Notes: generated by a model from the sequence alone, not told the origin. A DNA stretch of 7,680 bases from Candidatus Sivonenia alaskensis PMM_0068 (GCA_949127685.1 CASBPW010000092.1:1-7680); one strand, 5' to 3'; shown: positions 1 through 6,357, counted from the stretch's first letter. Program-made: numbers and translations.

Positions 1-112
1 AATCTTCTACAACCGTCAACTGCGTCACTTTCGCCTTGCCAATGTGGCTCCCGCCGTGTTTGCTCAGAATTTCCGGATACAACAGAGAGCCGTTTGAAAC
101 GCGAGTGTCCAC
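1..112 (-). CDS. Unrecognised protein, N-terminal fragment running off the left edge
   Basis: A minus-strand frame is open from just after a TGA at 179-181 to the window edge. The best in-frame start is GTG at 110-112, which gives 37 residues beginning VDTRVSNGSLLYPEILSKHG and containing GSHIGKAKVTQL. The mix of charged and glycine residues looks like real protein, while the opposite-strand frames over the same bases are poor in Asp, Glu, Lys and Gly. It follows the P-loop gene on the same strand, so the two may be co-transcribed. A GGAG lies about 14 bases upstream of the GTG, which is too far to be convincing. I do not recognise the family. The start and even the coding status are uncertain because only the beginning is visible. 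Confidence 0.35.
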   Translation of the reverse strand, partial: MDTRVSNGSLLYPEILSKHGGSHIGKAKVTQLTVVED

Positions 113-200
113 TATTGCCAGGACATCTCCGTGGCTTTGCCCTAGCGAGAATGAACAGTTTTGCTTCTTCTCTGTACTTCATAACAGCTTGACCGCAGTC

Positions 201-770
201 CTAACGCAACGTAGTACGCAATTCTGTCCATTGGTCGGCGATCAAAGAAATACCTGCTGGCATCTGAGGACCGGTGAGGACTACATCTACATAGGAAGGG
301 CGTTCCTTGAGCAGTTGGAGGACTTCTTCTTCGGGGATGAAGCCATAATTAACCGCCAGACTCAGTTCGTCCAGAATGACCAGACCGAAGCGGCCTTCCT
401 GCAACTGACGTTTGGTGTAATCCCAGATTTCTTGGATAGCTTGCCGTTCTTGAGGCTCCACTTGGTCCGTATCGATGCAACGCCCGATCGCACAGCGGAC
501 CCATTTAAAGTTTTGGCCCATCTGAGTTGGATTCGTCGGTCCTTGGTTAATGCCACCCTTGAGGAACTGAACGATTAACGTAGGCGTACCTTGGCCTGCT
601 AAACGCAGGGCTTGAGCCACTACCGAGGTGCAAAAACCCCGATACGGAGCGGTAAAAACTTGCACCATACCTTCTAGCACTGGAGCACCCAGCGCGCCTC
701 CCAAGCCCGGAGTAATCCCGGAGCCTGGGGGACTGCTAAAAGTAGGAGCAATATCTAATTGAGCGACCAT
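201..770 (-). CDS. CobA/CobO-related P-loop protein with altered Walker A
   Basis: This 189-residue protein resembles ATP:cob(I)alamin adenosyltransferases of the CobA/CobO/BtuR type. The strand after the P-loop reads TLIVQFLKGG (64-73), the Walker B-like strand reads LVILDEL (130-136), EEEVLQLLKERP follows at 147-158, and the C-terminal block has VLTGPQMP...ADQWTELR, all in family order. The nucleotide loop does not match: CobA enzymes have GxGKGKT, whereas here residues 39-50 read FTAPYRGFCTSV, with no P-loop lysine. Cyanobacteria carry a conserved group of such proteins, so it is probably a paralogue of unproven activity rather than a working corrinoid adenosyltransferase. The first 34 residues are a Gly/Pro-rich extension; Met35 would be a shorter start. 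ATG at 770 is preceded by AGGGG at five bases, which favours the long form. No cobalamin riboswitch or other cobalamin gene is visible nearby. Confidence 0.8.
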   Translation of the reverse strand: MVAQLDIAPTFSSPPGSGITPGLGGALGAPVLEGMVQVFTAPYRGFCTSVVAQALRLAGQGTPTLIVQFLKGGINQGPTNPTQMGQNFKWVRCAIGRCIDTDQVEPQERQAIQEIWDYTKRQLQEGRFGLVILDELSLAVNYGFIPEEEVLQLLKERPSYVDVVLTGPQMPAGISLIADQWTELRTTLR

Positions 771-801
771 GAATACCCCTATATAGAACCAAGAGATAAA
801 T

Positions 802-853
802 GGACTACAGAAGTTGACTCCCCTCTGCCCGGAGTTTGATCCCCTCCGTGGTA
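802..853 (-). other. Leader of the P-loop gene with two competing short stems
   Basis: Read on the minus strand, the leader holds GGAG...CTCC and then ACTCC...GGAGT, which share the CTCC segment, so only one stem can form at a time. The stems are 4-5 bp. This could be a simple attenuation or translation-control arrangement, but it could equally be chance in a G-rich stretch. Confidence 0.15.
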
Positions 854-856
854 CCT

Positions 857-885
857 ATCAAACACTAGATAAGAGGGGCCGTCAA
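857..885 (-). promoter_or_regulatory. Candidate sigma70-type promoter for the P-loop gene
   Basis: Read on the minus strand, a -35 TTGACG (880-885, five of six consensus bases) is followed after 17 bases by a -10 TTTGAT (857-862, four of six). Transcription would start near 850 and give a leader of about 80 bases before the ATG at 770. This is pattern matching by eye, without experimental support. Confidence 0.35.
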
Positions 886-909
886 GGTAGTGAACTCTAC
901 AAATAGCGC

Positions 910-958
910 ATGAGCACATTTACTCAATTATAGCTTACATATGAACAAATGTCCTCAT
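910..958 (-). terminator. Inverted repeat at the stop codon of the L,D-transpeptidase-like gene
   Basis: Arms of 12 bases, ATGAGCACATTT (910-921) and AAATGTCCTCAT (947-958), pair with a single mismatch around a 25-base loop. The minus-strand stop codon TGA (955-957) lies inside the first arm to be transcribed. No run of T follows, so it is not a textbook intrinsic terminator. It may instead protect the mRNA 3' end or be a factor-assisted terminator. Confidence 0.35.
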
Positions 959-2472
959 TTAGTTCTAGATTGAATGGCTGCACTAAGCTCTTGGAGCGCA
1001 ATTGGCTTCGGATCTGAACTGGGTAGATCCGCTACAACAAGATACCCCTGAAGTTCCAAGAGAGCCGGGACCGGTGGGGCAGTTAGAACGGTTATGTCCT
1101 TCGAGGGTACCCCTATGGGTGCTGTCCCTAACCCTGGGGAGGACGCTCCAGGAGCGGGAACTGGAGCTGCAGCGAAAGATTGAACCGGAGGGCTGGACGG
1201 GACGACCGGGGGTTGCGCTTGAACCCTGGTGAATGCTTCAAGAATCTTAGGCATATCGGCTTCGACTAAATTTCCAGCAGCATCGTAGCGCTCCAAGGCA
1301 GAAAGACAACCAATGCTGGGATTCCAGGGGTAGCTTTGGGTCGCAGAGGCCACGGTAGGGTTATCGCCATAGAATAGCGCCGGGTCTTCTCCCGTGCCAT
1401 GAATGCGGACTAGACTGCGGCCAATTTTTCCGGCCCAGTAGCTCTGAGCCATGGGCGGATAGGAACGCCAACTGGCTGGGAACAGTTGCTGATAATCATT
1501 GAGGCTCCCGAAAAAAGGCCCCGGACGATTGGGTAAAAAGTTTTTCACCTCACTCTCAAACGGCATAAAGAGTTTGAAGCGCGGGAACTGCCCAAAAGCC
1601 CGAAATGTATCAGGCGTGGGTGCAAGCGTTCCTTCTACTCGAAAAATTCCTTGGGGCGTATTCCCCGCCTGCATATTCCAACGAAGATTGTGCAAAGAAC
1701 GGGCCAGAAGAGACACCGACCAAGGCTGGCCAGAAGCCTGTAAGAACTTTCCCTGACCGTCCTTAATTAGGGTGCGGCAGAGAACCTTGCGGTCAGGGCG
1801 GCACAGAACATACATGGTCGGCATCCCGGGGACCGGGGTAAAAGAAAGCAAATCCTCTAAGGGAGGATAGCTCTTAGAGGCAGGGTTGAGGTGCCAATCC
1901 AGGTCCTCCAGGGTGGTTTTCATCCGTTCATGAAGCATCCATAAAGGAAATCGCATTTTCGTGGCAGCCTCTACGGCAGCGAGCTGGTCCTGAACGGTTG
2001 GCATCGCTTCTATGCCTGTGAGGGCCAGTGCCGTCAGGTTAATGTCATCACTGGAGCGGGCTACGCCTAAGAGCTTCTGCGGGATAGCAGCGTAAGCACC
2101 AGGACGGTCACTATACAGTTGGATCGCAAGCTTAACGCCCATTGCGGCAATCTTTTGCTGGCCTGCACTCAGGGCTGGTTGACTGGCTTTATCCAAAATT
2201 CCAGCTAGGCTCTGAGCCACAAAAGGGTCCTGGGGGTTGGTGACGGCCGCCGACCAGAGCACGATCTGCCAGTGTTTTTCTTGGGCATCTTCTATGGGGT
2301 GCAGAGTGAGGTCAAAAAAAGCAGGTTTGATGCTGCTTAAGGCATTTTGGCGGTTGGTTTGGCGTTGGGTACTGGTTGCCTGAGACTGTCCTGCCATCGC
2401 AGGGCCGAAGGTCCACAGAGGGAGCAGCAAGCAACTAAGCGCCAAGCAACCATTAAGCGGCCATCGTTTCAT
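955..2472 (-). CDS. Secreted L,D-transpeptidase-like (YkuD-fold) protein
   Basis: This 505-residue protein begins with a Sec signal peptide: MKRW, a hydrophobic stretch at about 8-22, and a likely cleavage after AMA near residue 27. Residues 50-200 are probably helical and match nothing I know. The YkuD-type features come later: NTPQGIFRV (271-279) fits the TPxGxF strand of L,D-transpeptidases, and GRSLVRIHGTG (351-361) with PSIGCL (385-390) fits the HG...SxGC catalytic motif, giving His358, Ser386 and Cys389. The His-Cys gap is 31 residues against about 18 in classic enzymes, so an extra loop sits in the active site. A Pro/Ala-rich linker (about 420-458) leads to a small C-terminal segment. 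The role would be peptidoglycan cross-linking or protein attachment in the periplasm, by inference. ATG at 2472 has AAGGAG about ten bases upstream. No partner gene is adjacent. Confidence 0.7.
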   Translation of the reverse strand: MKRWPLNGCLALSCLLLPLWTFGPAMAGQSQATSTQRQTNRQNALSSIKPAFFDLTLHPIEDAQEKHWQIVLWSAAVTNPQDPFVAQSLAGILDKASQPALSAGQQKIAAMGVKLAIQLYSDRPGAYAAIPQKLLGVARSSDDINLTALALTGIEAMPTVQDQLAAVEAATKMRFPLWMLHERMKTTLEDLDWHLNPASKSYPPLEDLLSFTPVPGMPTMYVLCRPDRKVLCRTLIKDGQGKFLQASGQPWSVSLLARSLHNLRWNMQAGNTPQGIFRVEGTLAPTPDTFRAFGQFPRFKLFMPFESEVKNFLPNRPGPFFGSLNDYQQLFPASWRSYPPMAQSYWAGKIGRSLVRIHGTGEDPALFYGDNPTVASATQSYPWNPSIGCLSALERYDAAGNLVEADMPKILEAFTRVQAQPPVVPSSPPVQSFAAAPVPAPGASSPGLGTAPIGVPSKDITVLTAPPVPALLELQGYLVVADLPSSDPKPIALQELSAAIQSRTK

Positions 2473-2611
2473 GGTCCAATTTCTCCTTCTCGCAGGGGGG
2501 ACTACATCGATGCTCCCCAGTGAAACTATAGGCGGTCAAGCCCTGTTTTTCCCATAAGTTAAGAGCAATTTTCTGGTAGCTTGGTTAGAACTTAGAATTC
2601 CGAGAAGCGCT
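2473..2611. other. Divergent intergenic region between the L,D-transpeptidase-like gene and guaB3
   Basis: This 139-bp gap must hold the control signals for both outward-facing genes. A short inverted repeat GGGGA...TCCCC (2497-2518) surrounds the 8-bp palindrome CATCGATG and lies in the presumed leader of the minus-strand gene. TATAGT-like and TAGAAT-like -10 hexamers occur on each strand, but none has a convincing -35 at the right spacing. I do not assign promoters here. Confidence 0.5.
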
Positions 2612-3775
2612 GTGGATATTGAACTTGGCCGCAACCGAAAAGTGCGTAGAGCATACGGCTTTGATGAAATTGCTTTGGTACCGGGGCGTGGGACTCTAGA
2701 TCCTCAAATGGCAGATACCTACTGGACAATTGGTGGAATCAAACGGGAGATCCCAATTCTCGCCAGCGCTATGGATGGGGTCGTAGACGTGAAAATGGCA
2801 GTCGCCCTTTCTAAATTGGGGGCGATCGGTGTATTGAATCTACAGGGTGTGCAAACCCGCTACGAAAATCCCGATGCGGTCTTGGACCAAATAGTCTCTG
2901 TCGGCAAAGACGAATTCGTAACCTTGATGCAAAAGGTCTATGCTGAGCCGGTGAAAATAGAACTAATACACAAACGCATCAAAGAAATTAAAAGCCTAGG
3001 AGGCATTGCTGCCGTCAGCGCTACCCCTCAAGTAGCCGAGAGCTACGGCAAAGCAGCCACAGAAGCGGGAGCCGATTTATTTTTCCTGCAATCTACGGTG
3101 GTTTCTACTACCCACCTTGCCGCTGCAGGTTTTGAAGCGCTCGATTTACAGCGGTTTATCGACGCGATGTCCATCCCTGTGATTGTCGGCAATTGCGTCA
3201 CCTACGAGGTGACTCTAGAACTGCTGAAAGCAGGGGCCCAGGCAATCATGGTTGGGATTGGTCCAGGAGCCGCCTGTACGTCCCGTGGCGTCCTCGGTAT
3301 TGGGGTTCCCCAGGCTACCGCCGTTGCCGATTGTGCCGCAGCCCGCGATGACTACTTCGCCCAGACCAACAACTATATTCCGATCATTGCCGATGGGGGC
3401 ATTGTGACGGGGGGCGATATTTGCAAGTGCATTGCCTGCGGGGCTGATGGCGTGATGATTGGCTCTCCGATTGCTCGGGCTGTTGAAGCACCTGGTAGAG
3501 GTTTTCACTGGGGTATGGCGACCCCTAGCCCCGTTCTGCCTCGTGGCACCCGCATTAAAGTCGGCACCACGGGCACCATCGAAACTATTATGCGGGGACC
3601 TGCTTCTCTGGATGACGGCACCCACAATCTATTGGGCTGCTTGCAAACTTCTATGGGCACTTTAGGCGCCAAAAACCTCAAAGAGATGCAGCAGGTAGAA
3701 GTGGTGATCGCTCCTTCCTTACTGACAGAAGGCAAGGTCTATCAGAAAGCCCAGCAACTAGGAATGGGCAAGTAG
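2612..3775 (+). CDS. guaB3: GuaB3-type IMP dehydrogenase-related protein
   Basis: The 387-residue TIM-barrel protein belongs to the short IMP dehydrogenase-related group found in cyanobacteria and actinobacteria. IMP dehydrogenase oxidises IMP to XMP with NAD+, the committed step to GMP, in the cytoplasm. The catalytic loop is GIGPGAACTSR (215-225), with Cys222 as the expected nucleophile. Standard enzymes usually have Ser where Ala220 stands, and CTT rather than CTS. ADGGI (260-264) is the phosphate-binding strand, and ASAMDGV (51-57) matches the N-terminal barrel motif. The two CBS domains of full-length GuaB (about 490 residues) are absent, so the usual nucleotide regulation through them is lost. 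The GTG start fits the family's N-terminus (DIELGRNRKVRRAYG); the ribosome site is weak (GAGAAG). As I recall, cyanobacterial GuaB3 has been reported to be catalytically active. It is probably co-transcribed with ycf54, 37 bases downstream. Confidence 0.92.
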   Translation: MDIELGRNRKVRRAYGFDEIALVPGRGTLDPQMADTYWTIGGIKREIPILASAMDGVVDVKMAVALSKLGAIGVLNLQGVQTRYENPDAVLDQIVSVGKDEFVTLMQKVYAEPVKIELIHKRIKEIKSLGGIAAVSATPQVAESYGKAATEAGADLFFLQSTVVSTTHLAAAGFEALDLQRFIDAMSIPVIVGNCVTYEVTLELLKAGAQAIMVGIGPGAACTSRGVLGIGVPQATAVADCAAARDDYFAQTNNYIPIIADGGIVTGGDICKCIACGADGVMIGSPIARAVEAPGRGFHWGMATPSPVLPRGTRIKVGTTGTIETIMRGPASLDDGTHNLLGCLQTSMGTLGAKNLKEMQQVEVVIAPSLLTEGKVYQKAQQLGMGK

Positions 3776-3812
3776 GAGGTCTAGTTAGTACTTTCCAAAG
3801 AGGGACGGCCCG

Positions 3813-4133
3813 ATGACTACCTACTATTTCGTAGCTGCCAGTGAGAAATTTTTGCTGGAAGAAGAACCTCTAGATGAAGTGCTTTCCGAGCGAACGCGCA
3901 ATTATTTAGACCAGGGGAAAGAGATTGATTTTCAACTGGTGCGTAATCCTAAATTTTTACAGTTATCTAGTTTGCAAGCCATCGCTCAAAAAGTTCCTAA
4001 ACCGACCGCTGCAGTCATTTCCACAGACCCCGCTTTTATCCGCTGGCTGAAAATGCGTTTGGAATATGTTGCAACCGGGTCTTTTGAAGCCCCGACTCCT
4101 GAATTGGAAGACCCTCTTTCTTCCCTGTCTTAG
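3813..4133 (+). CDS. ycf54: Ycf54, Mg-protoporphyrin IX monomethyl ester cyclase partner
   Basis: This 106-residue protein matches the Ycf54 (DUF2488) family along its whole length. Recognisable blocks are TTYYFVAASEKFLLEEEPL at the N-terminus, ERTRNYLDQGKEIDF, an AVISTDPAFIRWLKMRLEYV strand-helix unit (about 68-87), and the closing GSFEAP...DPLSSL. Ycf54 is known to bind the aerobic cyclase (AcsF/CycI) and is needed for its assembly or stability, so it supports ring E formation in chlorophyll synthesis at the membrane. Full-length cyanobacterial homologues are about this size, so the gene looks intact. AGAGGGA lies just upstream of the ATG as a good ribosome site. The 37-base gap after guaB3, with no hairpin, suggests one transcript. 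No cyclase gene lies in the window, so the partner is encoded elsewhere. Confidence 0.95.
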   Translation: MTTYYFVAASEKFLLEEEPLDEVLSERTRNYLDQGKEIDFQLVRNPKFLQLSSLQAIAQKVPKPTAAVISTDPAFIRWLKMRLEYVATGSFEAPTPELEDPLSSLS

Positions 4134-4227
4134 CAGTACAATTCTTCTCAGATACAAGGATGTACTTTATAGCTATCTACTATGAGTACATTCAGGATGT
4201 CGATCGGACTTTGATCGGGAAAACAAA
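4134..4227 (+). promoter_or_regulatory. Intergenic region with three AGTACA/TGTACT sites and repeated AGGATGT and GATCGG
   Basis: The hexamer occurs as AGTACA (4135-4140), TGTACT (4161-4166) and AGTACA (4185-4190), with centres 26 and 24 bp apart, so neighbouring copies are inverted. AGGATGT is directly repeated at 4157-4163 and 4194-4200, and GATCGG at 4202-4207 and 4213-4218, just before the HAS-barrel gene. The hexamer resembles a half of the cyanobacterial LexA box (AGTAC...GTACT), but the halves are too far apart for that site. This may be a regulatory region. A TACTAT -10-like hexamer at 4178-4183 lacks a matching -35. Confidence 0.25.
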
Positions 4228-4863
4228 ATGCGTATTCCTCTGTCCAGTTATGGGGGCCAACCTCAGCAGGTAGATCATATTGCCGAAATCATTGAGACGA
4301 CCACTACAGAGTTTCTCGCTCAATGTCTAGACCCACCCACTTTAGAATTTTCCAAAGCCCCTGCTTTTGGCTCTTTAGTCAAAGCTCGAGACGATGAAAA
4401 TGATGTGGATGTCTATGCCGTTGTTTACTTTGCCACTACAAGTCCCATTGATTCAGTCCACCGAGCAAGAGCGATCGGACTTTCCCTCCAACAGCTCCGG
4501 GAAGAACAACCCCAAGTTTTTGAAATGCTCAAAACTGAATTCAGATCAGCGATTGTCGGCTACCGGGATAAAAGGCAAACCCATCAATATTTGCCCCCAC
4601 AGCCACCCTCCATTCATCAAGCCATCCATCGTTGCAGCAAACAAGAAATTGCTCGCTTTAGCAAAGACTTGCGTTTCCTAAGAACCCTATTCCAACTTTC
4701 CGGTGCGCCCTCCGATGAACTGGTAGGGGCTACGATTCGCGCTTGCTACGAGGCGCATGGTCGCTCCCGCGAGTGGCTTGTGGAAGCAGGCCGCGAAATT
4801 AGCCTACTACTCAAAGATGACTACGACCGCCTAGGGGCTTTATTGCAGCGGATTAGGCCGTAG
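4228..4863 (+). CDS. HAS-barrel domain protein, conserved in cyanobacteria, function unknown
   Basis: This 211-residue protein resembles cyanobacterial HAS-barrel proteins; the small beta-barrel is also seen at the N-terminus of HerA-type ATPases and in ATP synthase subunits. Residues about 15-72 form the barrel-like part (HIAEIIETTTTEFLAQCL, then FGSLVKA and VYAVVYFATTSPIDS). Residues 78-112 (HRARAIGLSLQQLREEQPQV...EFRSAIVGY) are the strongly conserved-looking core, and a Pro/Gln linker at about 113-130 leads to a helical C-terminal part. There is no Walker A, so it is not an ATPase itself; a structural or adaptor role is inference. ATG at 4228 has only a weak GGGAAAA upstream. It may be read through from guaB3-ycf54 or use its own promoter in the 94-base gap. 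It ends 20 bases from a convergent gene, with no clear terminator between. Confidence 0.8.
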   Translation: MRIPLSSYGGQPQQVDHIAEIIETTTTEFLAQCLDPPTLEFSKAPAFGSLVKARDDENDVDVYAVVYFATTSPIDSVHRARAIGLSLQQLREEQPQVFEMLKTEFRSAIVGYRDKRQTHQYLPPQPPSIHQAIHRCSKQEIARFSKDLRFLRTLFQLSGAPSDELVGATIRACYEAHGRSREWLVEAGREISLLLKDDYDRLGALLQRIRP

Positions 4864-4883
4864 GGCGGGGAGAGATCCTTTTT

Positions 4884-6155
4884 CTATTGTTTCAACTGTT
4901 CTTTTAGTTTTTCAACCGTGAGGCCTTTGGGTAAATCGAGATAAACTTTTTGCCCTTCGGCTACGCCTTGGATAATTTGGGTTTCCTGACCGGAGGTAGG
5001 ACCAATGGTTACGGGGACAAATTTGGGCTGATCCGGTTCAGATCCAGGTACCAGCACTCCGGTTTGTCCTTTACCTGTGACGATAGCTACTGTTGGAACG
5101 GCCAGGGCCTTGGGGATGGATTTCCCTACGAATAAAGCGGTCACGTTCATCCCGGAACGAAGCTTATCCTGGGGCAACAGACGGACCCGGACTTGGAAAC
5201 TGGTTACATTTTGGACCACGACTGCTTCTGGAGAAATCAGCCGCACGACCCCTGGAAATACTTGATCAGGGAAGGCTTCAGAACGAACTTCTACTTTTTG
5301 CTCAGGGATGACGGCTCCAATTTCAGCTTCTGGCACGTCGGCCAATACTTCTAGCGTCCCTGCCAAAGTCACAATCGAACTAGAGGTAGCGGAAGCCGTG
5401 GTCGAGGCCGTAGTCGTCGGCGTGACAATCGCACCTTCGGTCGCATAGCGTTGGGTCACCACTCCAGCAAAGGGAGCCCGCAGGATCGTGTCATTCAATT
5501 GGCTCTGGATGACCGTCCGTTGGCCTTGGGCTTGTTGAACCTGGGCTTGGGCTTCGGATATTTCCTGGCGACGCGGACCTCGTTTCAGTTCTTCCAAATT
5601 TTTAGAAGATTCTGTGACCTGGGCTTGGGCTTGTTCATAGCCTACGCGAGCAGCATCCAAGGCGTCTTGGGCAATCGCGCCCGTTTCAAACAGTTCCTGA
5701 TTGCGTTTGTAGCGTGATTGTGAGAGGGTTAACCCCACTTTGAAGGATTCTAAACGCGCTTGTGCCTGACCGACCTGTTCTGTGCGAGTGCCTTCTCTCA
5801 ATCGGTCCAGACGGGCCTTCGCTTGGGCAATAGTTCCCTCAACTTCCTGTAATCGCCCCTCCAAATCAGAACGGTCCATCTCAGCGATCACTTGGCCCTT
5901 AACGACGCGGTCTCCTTGCTCTACGAAGAGCCGAGCGAGACGACCTGAGGTTTTCGGGCTGATATTCACGGTTTTGACTGGGCGGACCGCCCCCGCTGCC
6001 GTGATCGTCGTCTTCAGGGTCTTTCTGGTTACCGCTACTAATTTGCTACTATCTTCCGCTGTTTCCGGTTTGGGAAGGAGGAACCATACCGCCGTTCCGA
6101 TGCCTAATGCAGCAGCTAGGAGCAGCCACCAGCGCTGTCGTACAAATTTGATCAT
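4884..6155 (-). CDS. HlyD/MacA-type periplasmic adaptor (membrane fusion protein)
   Basis: The 423-residue adaptor would bridge an inner-membrane ABC or RND exporter to an outer-membrane channel. An N-terminal membrane anchor (about 9-27, LWF-rich after FVRQRWW) precedes the first half of the lipoyl domain (50-98, with SGRLARLFVEQGDRVVKGQ). An alpha-helical coiled-coil hairpin spans about 98-220, and the second lipoyl half is LRAPFAGVVTQRYATEGAIV (225-244). Beta-barrel and membrane-proximal domains follow (PGVVRL, LRSGMNVTALF, VPTVAI). The hairpin carries an internal repeat, GTRTEQVGQAQARL and GPRRQEISEAQAQV, as in YbhG/DevB-like adaptors. A Ser/Thr/Ala-rich stretch (245-260) interrupts the barrel start. 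I chose ATG at 6155 over an in-frame TTG at 6203 because it places the anchor at the N-terminus and leaves the candidate promoter (6194-6222) outside the coding region. No exporter gene is adjacent. Confidence 0.88.
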   Translation of the reverse strand: MIKFVRQRWWLLLAAALGIGTAVWFLLPKPETAEDSSKLVAVTRKTLKTTITAAGAVRPVKTVNISPKTSGRLARLFVEQGDRVVKGQVIAEMDRSDLEGRLQEVEGTIAQAKARLDRLREGTRTEQVGQAQARLESFKVGLTLSQSRYKRNQELFETGAIAQDALDAARVGYEQAQAQVTESSKNLEELKRGPRRQEISEAQAQVQQAQGQRTVIQSQLNDTILRAPFAGVVTQRYATEGAIVTPTTTASTTASATSSSIVTLAGTLEVLADVPEAEIGAVIPEQKVEVRSEAFPDQVFPGVVRLISPEAVVVQNVTSFQVRVRLLPQDKLRSGMNVTALFVGKSIPKALAVPTVAIVTGKGQTGVLVPGSEPDQPKFVPVTIGPTSGQETQIIQGVAEGQKVYLDLPKGLTVEKLKEQLKQ

Positions 6156-6193
6156 TGAATCAGAACCATAAGATTTGGTGGTGTTCTCGTTTA

Positions 6194-6222
6194 ATAATCG
6201 CAAACATTAGAACATGTTCCAA
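6194..6222 (-). promoter_or_regulatory. Candidate promoter with palindromic operator for the fusion-protein gene
   Basis: Read on the minus strand, -35 TTGGAA (6217-6222) and -10 GATTAT (6194-6199), each four of six consensus bases, are exactly 17 bases apart. They would start transcription near 6187, about 30 bases before the ATG at 6155. The perfect 10-bp palindrome GAACATGTTC (6210-6219), extendable to 16 bp with one mismatched pair (6207-6222), overlaps the -35 and spacer, where a repressor would sit. The binding protein is unknown. Confidence 0.4.
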
Positions 6223-6357
6223 TGCTGGTAGTATGCTGCAAACTTTGCGGGATAAACAGAGCGGGTAGATGTGGGCCGATTTTTTCTAAATTTACTCGAT
6301 GCGTATTTTTCCCATAAAGAAGCGGAAAGGTAGTTCGCTAGGAAAATTTTTCACATT

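Noticed and set aside
36..578. Long open frame on the plus strand over the P-loop gene
   Set aside because: It lies antisense to a gene with clear family motifs, and its translation has no recognisable domain and an odd composition.
771..954. Cobalamin riboswitch upstream of the CobA-like gene
   Set aside because: The 184-bp gap shows no B12-box-like element and the short stems present do not resemble the cobalamin aptamer.
3215..3735. Open frames antisense to guaB3
   Set aside because: They mirror highly conserved guaB3 codons and are rich in Arg, Pro, Asn and Ser, as antisense frames usually are.
4135..4190. LexA or NtcA box before the HAS-barrel gene
   Set aside because: The AGTAC/GTACT halves are about 25 bp apart rather than adjacent, and no GTA-N8-TAC match is present.
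4864..4883. Bidirectional terminator between the convergent genes
   Set aside because: The 20 bases hold no inverted repeat, only a G-rich stretch followed by TTTT.
5782..6171. Plus-strand frame opposite the fusion-protein gene
   Set aside because: Antisense shadow of the adaptor's coiled coil and anchor; no domain and no ribosome site.
6156..6203. TTG at 6203 as start of the fusion protein
   Set aside because: It would add 16 polar residues before the membrane anchor and place the candidate promoter inside the coding region; it has no ribosome site.
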